From: Ceratopteris richardii
Taxonomy: Eukaryota; Streptophyta; Polypodiopsida; Polypodiales; Pteridaceae
Direction of reading: 5' to 3'
Length of the DNA: 64,000 nucleotides
NCBI GenBank assembly: GCA_020310875.1
Contig: MU260073.1
Coordinates: 404,501 to 468,500 of the forward strand
Positions 55,501-64,000 of this stretch are shown here, in pieces (within the stretch, counting starts at the first letter, position 1; each line of letters opens with the position of its first letter). The translations under genes and the position numbers were made by a program. The notes beneath the pieces are model-generated. The model did not search any database. It was not told the DNA's origin and saw only the letters and a program-made list of their open reading frames with translations.

Positions 55501-55586
55501 TTTAGTGCATACATTTTTTTCAAAAATAAATTAATAACTATTGCAAAAAGACTCAAAAAGCTTTCCAAAAAGACTCATATATCAAA
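49501..55586. other. AT-rich region, nothing recognised
   Basis: About 6.1 kb with no identifiable gene. Short open frames exist: 49758-49976 (+), 50267-50698 (minus, 143 codons), 50875-51480 (+, 200 codons in one frame with a few stops), 53734-54063 and 54727-54930 (minus). None shows a motif I know, and codon use looks random. A 21-bp triple repeat lies at 55219-55281. It may be very old element sequence or unique intergenic DNA. Confidence 0.5.
55219..55281 (+). repeat. 21-bp tandem repeat, three copies
   Basis: AAAAGTTCAAGGAAACGTAT plus G, at 55219, 55240 and 55261; the first two are identical and the third differs by one base. Confidence 0.95.
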
Positions 55587-55767
55587 TTGTTGGAGGAAAC
55601 TCCAAAAAGTAGTTGAAAAGTCAAAGTCAAAGTGCTAAAAGCTTTAACAAAGGATGAAGACTATGGCAAAATGGGAGTGCAAGCATGAAACAAAAGGAGG
55701 AAGGGATCTATCAATTTTCCCAACTCAAATCTCTCCTTAGAATTGGTTTTCCCCCATTTTGAGAGAA
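55587..55767 (+). repeat. Family-B-like LTR start fragment
   Basis: TGTTGGAGGAAACTCC opens a stretch with GCAAAATGGGAGTGCAAGCA and AAAGGAGGAAGGG, matching the beginning of the LTR at 13590. It is cut by the D-type LTR that follows. Confidence 0.5.
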
Positions 55768-56530
55768 CTTAGAGAAGCTTGTAGGAGGTAGAAATGTGAG
55801 GTTCAAAGTGATGAAGATTATTCTACCCAACCAGCACATGAATAGCCCTTACACTCTTGGAGTGTCAAATAAACCTTACAGGCTTGTGATTATTGCAATA
55901 AAATCCATTGTATAATTTGGAACAACAATGAGAAAGAGTTGATACAAAACAGATAAATTTGCACATTGACTAGCTCAATGAACTTGCTATTTTGGGATGA
56001 ACATTCAACTTCAAATGCTTAGAGCAACCAGCATGATTACAATTGGAAAAGATACTTTTTGAGGAATGTTATACATAGGATTGAGTAGCTAAAATACACA
56101 ATAGAAGGAATTAACATCAACTAATGTGTTTGCAATAAGCTTAACACTAATTGGTGGTACCCCCGATTTTTCAAGGTTGTGCAAAGATAGACCCAGAGAT
56201 CTTAAAATGACAATTTCTCCCAATCCCAAAAACCAAATACTACAAAAAATTGTATACTTCTAGTAGACAACAATATCTTTCCAATGATTTCTCCTTTATC
56301 AAATTTGAAGCACTATAGAAGGAGAAAAAGCCTCTGCAAGTTTATGAGTTGGGGAAGATGATAGAGAGATTGAAGAAGAAGAAGGTTGAAGATCAAAAGT
56401 GTATCTCTATTGATCCAGCTTAATTTGAAAAATTTTGTGAGTTTGTATATAGACTACCCCTTGATGCTTTCCATGACTCTTTTGTAATGAATTCAAATTT
56501 CAATCCACACTCGTAGATCCCTTTAGGAGT
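55768..56530 (-). repeat. Family-D LTR, partial (D1)
   Basis: Parallels 26912-27660 throughout: GAGAACTTAGAGAAGCTTGT at its left end, AAACAGATAAATTTG, the GGTGGTACC block and a TATA-like GTCTATATAC (minus) near 56452. It stops at a run of ten C at 56531, where copia A3 begins, so about 300 bp of the LTR is missing. Confidence 0.72.
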
Positions 56531-56676
56531 CCCCCCCCCCTTCGGCTTGTATTATAACCATGTTACTTATCTTTGTACATTCTCTTGGTAATACATTCAA
56601 TATTGTGTGTTGTGCTCCAAGCTTCTTCTTCTTCTTTGTGCTATTCGTGTGCTTCCACAAACTTCAAACTCCAACA
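56531..56676 (+). repeat. A3 5' LTR, partial
   Basis: CCCCCCTTCGGCTTGTATTA to ACTCCAACA, matching the second half of the A1 LTR in element sense. Confidence 0.82.
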
Positions 56677-56678
56677 AT

Positions 56679-56693
56679 TGGCATCAGAGCAGG
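56679..56693 (+). other. A3 primer-binding site (initiator tRNA-Met)
   Basis: TGGCATCAGAGCAGG, two bases after the LTR end. It differs from the A1 PBS by one base. Confidence 0.88.
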
Positions 56694-56852
56694 TTATCGC
56701 TTCATCTACAACATCCTCAAAACCCATCCCGTCACAGTTTCAGATTCCATGAAAATTGGTGAGCATACGCAGGGAGGAGTTCAAAACAACTTCTCTGTGT
56801 GGTGTCAAAATCATGATCTAAGCTCGTTTCGACCTCTAAACACACTATTATA

Positions 56853-58413
56853 GTGCCTATGCAGGAAATTTTGTCTTTTTGTGCTAGTCATATATACAGG
56901 TTTTGGTTTGCCAATATAACCTCCTTAAAGTTTGCTGCATGTTTAGCGAAAATGGATAGGGTAATTTTGTTCAACTTTTTTAGATACAATCATTTTTTGC
57001 ATAAGGGTATTTTAGTGAGTGCCGTGGCTAAAAGATGTGATGTATTCCATATGTTGGTTGTTGAGGATAAGTTAGATGGTACCAATTAGCCATTTTGGGC
57101 ATATATGATGCATCATGTATTGGTTGCAAAAGGACTGTGGAATATTGTGTGGGGTGTTGAAAAACATCCTACTACTCCTGCAAATACATTTACTAAAGGT
57201 GAAGTGGATGGCATTGAAGATGATGTTCTTCACGTTCTTGTTCATGTTGTGGTTCCTGCTCTACCTACTATAGAGCAACTTCATTAGGATGGTGAAGATG
57301 ATGAGGCACATGCATTGATAGCCTTGTCTATCAAACATTTCATTATTCCTCACATTCGCTCTTGCAAAATAGCAAAGCATGCTTGGGATGTACTTACCAC
57401 TTTATACCAAGCAAGGAATGAGACTCATGTTTCTTACCTCTGAAAGGAGTTCAAGAGTGAGCACATGAATGAAGGAGATTCCATGGACAATGACAAAGAT
57501 CAAAGATTTAAAGGAACAACTGATTTCTCTTGATGAAGTGTTGTAGATAGTTCACTTGTGCAAACTATTCTGAATGGTCTTCTAGATTCATATCCGAGTT
57601 TTGCTTCTACTCTTTGATTGATGATTAAAGGAAATCCTAATGCCTTAATATTTGAGAAGTTAGAATTTTTTTTGTTGCAAGAAGATCACTCTAGGTAGAA
57701 TAGGTCCATTATGTGTGTTGTAGATCATACTTTCTTGGCTAGTCAAAAGGACAAAGATAAATGGAGCTCATCTACTAGTAAGCAGAAATCTACTAATTTT
57801 GCACAATCAAAGAACGATGACAAAGAGGAGAAGAAAATAGGAAAGCATAATTTTTTTTGCAAATATTGTAAAGGATATGATCATGTCATAAACCGTTGTA
57901 CAAAATTAGCTGCAAAAGAGACAAAGAAAAAAGAGGCTAGAATGGTTGTTACAGAGGCCTCTAGACCAAAACCAGAGTCTGCAAATCTTGTGCAGAATGA
58001 AGAACGGGCATTTACTATTGTTAGTAGTTATGACCCATCTTTGCATGAACACTATATGTTTGTAGTAGACTCATATGTTTGGTACTTTGATAGTGGGGCA
58101 ACCAAACATATTACCTTGCAGCACAGTTTTTCCACTTCACTTGAGCCTGCCCATATAGGGAATATTGTCATGCACCAACAACTCCTCTTATCCTATCATG
58201 GGAGTTGGTAAGATTATTCTAACTACTATTGATGGTAGTTCTTTTATGTTGTTGGATGCTTTATTTGTGCAAGAGATCAAGAAAAATATGTTATCAGTTT
58301 CAACATTAGCCAAGATCGGCTTGGTTGTGAGATTTGTTGATGATAGATATACAATTCATGATCTATCAAATGGTGATGTCATTATTGTTGCTAGCATTTT
58401 ATGTCCTGCATAG
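56853..58413 (+). pseudogene. A3 gag and protease
   Basis: Gag start like A1 (CDVFHMLVVEDKLDGTN then TAG, MMHHVLVAKGLWNIVWGVEK), helical region to about 57470, one or more shifts, then 57711-58211 with the zinc knuckle CKYCKGYDHVINRC (about 57859-57900) and protease WYFDSGATKHIT (about 58079-58114). The rest of protease (MGVGKIILTTIDGSSFMLLD) is in the next frame at 58165-58413. Confidence 0.85.
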
Positions 58414-59304
58414 TATAAACTCATAGATTATGCAAAATCTGTGAATGATTCAGCATGTGTAGTTCAAGATTCTCAGGCTATGTCATATACAAAGCTTTGG
58501 CATGCACACTTTGGTCATCTAAATTTTGCTAGCTTTCTACACCTGTAGAAAATGGTGTCCTCTTTGCCCAAACTTAAGGCACCTAGTGAACATGTCTGTG
58601 AAGCTATATTTTGGGAAAAATTTAGTGTTTCTCCTTCCCAAAAGATGGTTCAGTACCAGCTACTCAAAAATTGCAGCTTGTTCACAATGATGTTTGTGGT
58701 CGTATGCAAACACCTTCTTTTGGAAACTACTTTTACTTTGTGACTTTCAATGATGATTGTTCTAGGCATGCATGGGTATATCCATTGAAAGAAAAGTCTG
58801 AACTCTTTATGTGCTTCAAATAGTTTCTAGTTTTGGCTCAAAATCTATCGGCATGCAAAATGGGCACTCTGCATTCAGATCGAGGGGGGAATATATATCT
58901 TGTGATTTTAATGCATTTCTAGTTGAGCATGGGATAAAACATAATTATATAGTGCCATATACACTCAACAGAATGGATTTGCAGAAAGGAAGAATAGCTC
59001 ACTCATGGAGATGGTGAGATGTATGGTCAAGAGTCAGGCTTTATCGCATAGTTTCTGGCTTGAGGTTGTTATGTGTGCAACATATGTACTTAAGAGGTGT
59101 CCCACTAAAGCATTGCATTCTATCACTCTATATGAGGCTCATCATGGTCAAAAGCCATCTGTTGCTCATCTATGTGTCTTTGGTTGTCTTGCATATGCAT
59201 TATCGCCTGAACAAAAATGTAGGAAATTGAATGATAAAGCAGTGAAATCATTTTTGTTGGGTAGAGTTCTGAAAAGCAAAGGCTATCATTTGTATCATCC
59301 ATAG
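58414..59304 (+). pseudogene. A3 integrase
   Basis: LWHAHFGHLNFAS (58497) begins the zinc domain; the C..C part is garbled. The core shows a VTFNDDCSRHAWVYPLKEKS segment (58740-58800), including the residues A1 has lost, then RGEYISCDFNAFLVEHGIKH (58890) and, at 59005-59304, KSQALSHSFWLEVVMCATYV with VFGCLAYALSPEQKCRKL. Several stops and shifts. Confidence 0.82.
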
Positions 59305-59417
59305 ACTAAACACATTTTGGTTGGCCATGATGCTTTTTTTATGGAAGTTGCAAGTCATCCATTACTTTCATATACTAAGGAGACATCAATTAGCTCCAAA
59401 GATGTGTATCACACTTT

Positions 59418-61750
59418 CGTTGGTGCAAATAATCCAAGACTAAATGCTTGAACATTTATCCTAAGACTCATATGTGCATTCATGTATTAGCACATGAATA
59501 ATCTCTTGTAAAAGATAGATCTTTTTACTCCTTATTGTGAAGAGATGGATAGGTATGTGCTTGAAGATGAAGAGGTGTTGCAAAATCCTTGATCTACACC
59601 AGCCAAATGAACTCCAGAAGTATATGGTGGGCCCTTTTAGCTTGCCAATGGATGTATTAGACACCCTATGTACCTTGGAAGATCACTCTCAAAAAGATAG
59701 ATCAAAACAGATAAGTTGGAGTTAGCTCAGAGGTGAAAACTTGCTATTCTTGGTTCATACACCTGTCCAGTGTTTTACATAATTCTCTGAGCACAGCAAC
59801 AATTAGCATAATTCCTCTTAGGGAAGTCTAGATAACTTAAAGAACTAGATTTAAAGAGTAATCTCATCAAAAATAATGAACCACACACTAAGAATGAGTT
59901 TTAACAACTGATGACATCATCCCGATTTTCACGGGCTGCTACAGTTTGAGACCAGTGAGCAGAAAAATCAACATAACTCAAAATGTAGGAATCCAATGAT
60001 TATGAAAATTTGTATGGTTATACTAGACAGTAAGTTGAATCCAAAAAGCTTTAAATCACTGAATTTGGATAACTAATCACTGAGAAACACCTCTGACAAG
60101 ATGAGTGAAAAAGTCGGGTAATTGACAGAGAAGTGAAAATGCACAGACACTGTTGACTTCAACTGAACATAACTGAAGATTGCAACATTCAAATGACATG
60201 AAAATTTGTGAGCATATAGTAGACTTATATAGCTAACTTTACCAAGTTAAATCACTGAAAATGATGCACTAGGATCAGAGAAAACATCTCTGCAAGCTGA
60301 CTGAGAAAAACTGAGAGTAATGGCAGTGAGTAGTACACTTCACAAGAACATGGAAAGATGAACTCAAATAATCATGAAAATGAAAGTATATTGCTTGTAC
60401 AATACAATGAATTACTGATACATATGTGTGCCTTGTAATCACACCTTGATATGGCATAAAGCTCAGCTCTTGGAGGTCTTCACATAGGTCTCTCTAACCA
60501 CGACTAAAACTGCCATCTATTTATAGTTGAGTTTGGGAGGCTAACTTCCCTCAATCACTCTCCAATCAATCAATGATTGATTTGATTCTCTACCTACCAC
60601 AAATCACGAATTCGTGGCTCCTCTTTCCATTCTTGATCAAGTGGACTCAACCACTTAAGATTCTTTCACTTTTACATTAAGTAAACTCTTCAAAAGTTAC
60701 AAGAGGTAGTTCACAAGTGAACTTTACATAGTCTTCATTTTAAGGCTTTTTCTATGACTTTGTGGGACTCAAGCCAATACTTAGGCTTGTCATAGACTTG
60801 CTCCAACACTTATAAAAGTGCACATATGGAATCACTTCAATCACGAGCTATTAGGAGAATCTTTTCACAAATTATTAGTGAGGTAGATGGAGATTGAGAT
60901 CTTAAAATATAGAGACACTTTTTGGTAGAAGTTCTCAAATTCAAAAAGAGCTCCAACTTTTGGCTATAAAAGAGGACTTCAAAAGTCGCATATGTGTAGA
61001 CTGATTTGAAGAGATATTCAGAGGGATGTTAAGTTGATATTGAGCTCACATCATAGCTCTATCATTGCTCTCACATTGTGCAATCATTCATTGCCAATGT
61101 CATTGTAATCTATGTGCATTAATACATATAGTTCTCTTATATCTCAACTCTTCTACTCTGTCATGTATCACTCAAAATAGTGTACTTCTCTGAGCTATTT
61201 CTTAGTGTATACTTGATCATTTGATGTGATTTAAGTTGATACAGATTCTGTATATTTTCCACTTTTTTCTTACAAAGTTTAATATTTATTGGCTTAGCCA
61301 ATCTTGAGTTATGAGCAAAACATTGCTCACTAGTCTGCATACTGCTAGTACCCAAAAATGTCCGGATGTACCTCTAACTTGCTAAGCATCATCCTCTGAG
61401 CATGGTCTATCATTTCAAGTGAGATAACTTGCAAATGTTAGCTAGATAAGTTAATTAGATATGTCCAAAAGGAGTTTATTCAATTGGTAGCAGAGAAGGA
61501 GTACTACTCATTTCTTTGAGTAGGTATAGTGACCAAAACATCACGTTTTGGTTCATAGTTGAACCTCCTACTCATTTGTCTTGATCCACTGATTTGAGGA
61601 TCATATTCCAAAGTACTTGGGTGATTATTTGTGCTTTTTAGAAAGCTCAACAAGTCTAATTTTCTCTCCTCAACTCGATTTTGGCTAGTGTGAAGCAAGA
61701 GTTTGCAGCATCATCTCATCTCTGGAAGGTGTCCACCATCTCCTTCAAAA
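59418..61750 (+). repeat. D4 5' LTR, interrupted by a solo LTR
   Basis: Left part 59418-59535 begins GTTGGTGCAA, like the family start TGTTGGAGCAA; right part 60814-61750 has a TATAAAAG box near 60964 and ends just before the PBS. The last 70 bp (GGCTAGTGTGAAGCAAGAGT ...) match the end of the D3 LTR read on its minus strand. Without the insertion it is about 1.06 kb, the same size as the D2 LTR. Confidence 0.7.
59536..60808 (-). repeat. Solo LTR D3 nested in the D4 LTR
   Basis: 1273 bp with TGTGAAGAG at the left and CTCCAACA at the right, flanked by the perfect 5-bp TSD CTTAT (59531-59535 and 60809-60813). No polypurine tract, PBS or coding sequence adjoins either end, so it is a solo LTR, the usual product of LTR-LTR recombination. 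A TATAAATAG box lies on the minus strand near 60515. Confidence 0.85.
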
Positions 61751-61751
61751 G

Positions 61752-61763
61752 TGGTATCAGAGC
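61752..61763 (+). other. D4 primer-binding site (initiator tRNA-Met)
   Basis: TGGTATCAGAGC, directly after the LTR end and 14 bp before the gag ATG. Confidence 0.92.
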
Positions 61764-61777
61764 AACATCAAGGTAAA

Positions 61778-62140
61778 ATGGGAGATGGATTTCCATCATT
61801 CATTGACAAATTAGACAGGGGAAATTATCGAGCTTGGTTCCTAAGGATGGAGGCTTACCTCCAAGCGAGAAGTTTCAATGGATACATATCTAGAGATGAA
61901 GAAATTCCAACCCTTAGAAGCAAACATCAACCTACAAGAGAGGAGCAAGAGAGACTAGCTGCATGGGGTGAAAAGGATGCTCTAGCCAGATCTTATATAC
62001 TCAACTTAGTATCTGATTTCTTATTACCTCATATAGGAATGGCAAGACCTCCCAAGAGACTTGGGAAGTACTTTCTTCATACCTCTCATCAAATACAAGG
62101 GCTAGGAAGAACCAGCTTTGGATGGAGTTCACAACCTTGA
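61778..62140 (+). CDS. D4 gag, N-terminal part
   Basis: ATG at 61778, just after the PBS, starts MGDGFPSFIDKLDRGNYRAW, a typical copia gag opening, with AWGEKDALARSYILNLVSD further on. The frame extends upstream to 61703 into the LTR, but the ATG is the natural start. It is lost near 62080-62100; the gag continues in another frame to about 62400. Confidence 0.85.
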   Translation: MGDGFPSFIDKLDRGNYRAWFLRMEAYLQARSFNGYISRDEEIPTLRSKHQPTREEQERLAAWGEKDALARSYILNLVSDFLLPHIGMARPPKRLGKYFLHTSHQIQGLGRTSFGWSSQP

Positions 62141-62400
62141 GGAAGCAACCAAAGCAAAGTGTAGTTCACTATGTGACTAAGATGAAGGATGTAGATGATC
62201 AACTTGCGATTATTGGAGAAGAAATAGAAGAAGAGTAAATAGTAAGGCAGATCATAAATGGCATCAAATCTGATGACAAAGGGGAGTCCTTTACCACAAC
62301 AATGGACCTATATATGGACATGAAGATACCTGACCTCAATACACTGATGGGGCAACTCTTCACACATGAGACAAAGCTCAACAAGAATGGAGATACTTCT
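62141..62400 (+). pseudogene. D4 gag, C-terminal part
   Basis: TKMKDVDDQLAIIGEEIEEE, one stop, then IVRQIINGIKSDDKGESFTT and LNTLMGQLFTHETKL are UBN2-type gag blocks. Instead of a zinc knuckle, the next sequence is the GAG-pre-integrase region, so nucleocapsid and protease are deleted. Confidence 0.78.
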
Positions 62401-63213
62401 AGAGGGACGTTTTACATTTGAAGTTGAAGATACAAGGAATATTGCTCTCTTCAATTACAAAGATCAAACCCTATCTAAATTGGAGATATGGCATAAGAGA
62501 CTAGGTCATATAGGTGAAAGGACATTGAAGCAAATATGTAGGGATCAGAGTGTGCTTGGCATTCTAAATTTGGCCAAACAACACATGATTTACAAATGCG
62601 GAGCATGCCGATTTGGCAAATCACATAGGCAACCATTGAACAAAAGAGGATACATGTATGAAGACTTTTTGGAGCTTGTACACACAGATGTGTGGGGTCC
62701 TATAAGAGAACCATCCATCTCAGGATCAAGGTATTATGTTTCATCGATAGATGACTAAAGTAGATGGAAAATACTTTATTTTATGAAGCATAAAGATGAA
62801 GTCTTCATTTGTTTCAAGAATTATTTGGCATTGGTTGAGAATCAAATAGGTAGAATCTTGAAGTGGCTCAGATTGGAGATGGTGAGTATTTCTTACATGA
62901 TTTTGACTTTTTCTTATAGGAGAGAGGCATAAAGAGAGAAATTACAACAAGGTACACTCCCGAATAGAATGGAGTGGCAGAGAGAAGAAATAGAATAATA
63001 GTAGAGGTTGCAAGATCAATGTTGAATGAGAAAAAACTACCAAATTACTTATGGGTAGAGGTTGTTTCCACAACCACTTACCTAATCAATAGGCTTCCAT
63101 CCAAGTCTCTAGATGGAATGACACCTTATGAGGCATGGAATGGCAGGAGACCTTCTTTAGATCATTGTAAGATCTTTGGGTGCATTGCTTATGCATATAC
63201 AATAACAGATTAG
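62401..63213 (+). pseudogene. D4 integrase
   Basis: RFTFEVEDTRNIALFNYKDQ, WHKRLGHIGERTLKQ and CGACRFGKSHRQ form the pre-integrase/zinc region (frame 62366-62758). HTDVWGP and the SIDD segment give the first two catalytic Asp. A stop at 62756, a shifted segment (LRLEMVS in place of the GGEY block) and a stop after TPE break the core. At 62974-63213 NGVAERRNRI and TPYEAWNGRRPSLDHCKIFG continue the tail. Closest to D2. Confidence 0.83.
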
Positions 63214-64000
63214 GGGAAAGCTTGATCCAAAAGCTGAAAGATGCATATTCATTGGTTATGACCAAAATTAGAAAGAATATAGGTTATATAATCCCACTAA
63301 CAAAGGATTTATAGTTATTAGGGATGTGGTATTTGATGAAGATAATTCCTGGTTTGAAGATGATTGCAGTAAAATAAAGTCATCCTATGACTTGGAAAAT
63401 GATTTTCCAAATTTGACTCAAAAGGAACCACATATATCAGAGCATGTCAACTCAGCAAATGAAGAACATATTGATTTCAAAGCTTGGGAGTCCAAAGGCA
63501 AGACAAAGTTTAAACAATTGGAAGACATTACAGAGTCATCCAATGAAGCACTTAGAAGATCAGGGAGATAAAGAAACCTATTAGGTATGGCTATGACACA
63601 TCAATAGTCACCAAGCATTCTATATACATGGCTAAAGATTCTATGTCAAAGGAGCCTTCTTCATTTGAAGAAGCCAACAAGAAAGAAGAATGGAGAGAAG
63701 CTATGTAAGAAGAAATTGAAGCACTTCAAGATAATAGCGCTTGAGATTTTGTTCCCAAAAAATCATTCATGAAGGTACTAGGATCCAGGTGGATTGACAA
63801 AGTGAAAAAGGATTCAAATGGGACAATTAACACGTATAAAGCAAGGCTAGTAGCAAAGGGGTTTGCTCAAACCCATGGAGTGGATTATGAGGAGACCTTT
63901 GCACATGTAGTTAAGATTCCAACTATTAGAGTTTCATTAAGTATCGTTGCTTCAAAGAATTGGAATTTGTACCAATTAGATGTTAAAAATGCATTCCTTA
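63214..64000 (+). pseudogene. D4 integrase tail and RT start, cut by window edge
   Basis: 63326-63571 is the acidic linker (VVFDEDNSWFEDD). From about 63600 RT begins: VTKHSIYMAKDS (as in D2), EEANKKEEWREAM, GSRWIDKVKKDSNG, YKARLVAKGFAQTHGVDYEE and LYQLDVKNAFL, at the first catalytic Asp. Stops at about 63706 and 63742. The YVDD box lies beyond the edge. Confidence 0.83.

Larger units (their letters stand above)
56531..59417 (+). mobile_element. Ty1/copia element A3, truncated at both ends
   Basis: Partial 5' LTR (56531-56676) beginning in a C tract, PBS, gag, protease and integrase aligned with A1. Similarity ends near 59417 within the integrase-RT linker, where the D4 LTR begins. A3 and A2 both keep the 22-bp integrase segment that A1 lacks. 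More decayed than A1. Confidence 0.87.
59418..64000 (+). mobile_element. Ty1/copia element D4, 3' end outside window
   Basis: 5' LTR (59418-59535 plus 60814-61750, split by a solo LTR), PBS at 61752, gag, integrase and RT continuing past the right edge. Related to D2 in every domain. An internal deletion joins the gag end to the GAG-pre-integrase region at about 62400, removing zinc knuckle and protease. Numerous stops. Confidence 0.85.

Noticed and set aside
61482-61496. A second PBS (TGGTAGCAGAG)
   Set aside because: It lies inside the D4 LTR, whose end matches the D3 LTR 250 bp further on; the exact PBS at 61752 is better placed.

Overview
This window is plant nuclear DNA made almost wholly of LTR retrotransposons at different stages of decay. 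I found no host gene, rRNA, functional tRNA or CRISPR array. A plant origin is supported by Ty3/gypsy primer-binding sites (PBS) matching the 3' end of tRNA-Asp, Ty1/copia PBSs matching initiator tRNA-Met, 5-bp target-site duplications (TSDs) and deep nesting. The species cannot be named. A large repeat-rich genome (fern, lycophyte, bryophyte or gymnosperm) would fit, but that is inference.

Layout. 1-10602: a Ty3/gypsy element, E1 (+), cut by the window's left edge. It has gag-protease-RT-RNase H-integrase, then two extra genes (5277-7367 and 7714-9376) that share one plan: an N-terminal domain with a GL..FA.LPW motif and a long C-terminal coiled coil. A 3' LTR with a 59-bp tandem repeat follows. 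10605-13440: gypsy pol relics. 13590-14790: two old family-B LTRs facing opposite ways. 16398-26913: gypsy element B (+), with LTR, tRNA-Asp PBS, a 25-bp-period leader array with a palindromic core, gag, RT-RNase H and a truncated integrase. The leader is split by copia element A1 (17196-22310, minus; TSD GATTT; nearly identical LTRs). 26912-31545: copia element D2 (minus), 5'-truncated and joined to a relic of an E1-type coiled-coil gene (31550-33740, minus). 34025-34152: an AT/GA microsatellite. 34480-39130: a relic joining B-type gag to E1-type pol and a coiled-coil gene. 39664-42455: copia A2 (minus). 42456-46480: LTR, copia, chromovirus and protease fragments. 46500-49500: copia E (+). 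49500-55586: about 6 kb of AT-rich DNA with nothing recognised. 55587-59417: LTR fragments and copia A3 (+). 59418-64000: copia D4 (+), whose 5' LTR holds a solo LTR with TSD CTTAT.

How the parts work together. Every recognisable protein is Gag, protease, reverse transcriptase, RNase H, integrase or an element-specific extra protein. No element here is intact: each has stops, frameshifts, deletions or a missing end, so any activity would need proteins from elsewhere. In-frame stops are mostly TAG or TGA, as expected if cytosine methylation at CAG and CGA codons led to C-to-T decay. The most unusual content is the pair of coiled-coil genes in E1, the 25-bp palindrome array in B, and a tRNA 3'-end-like block directly abutting the E1 LTR.
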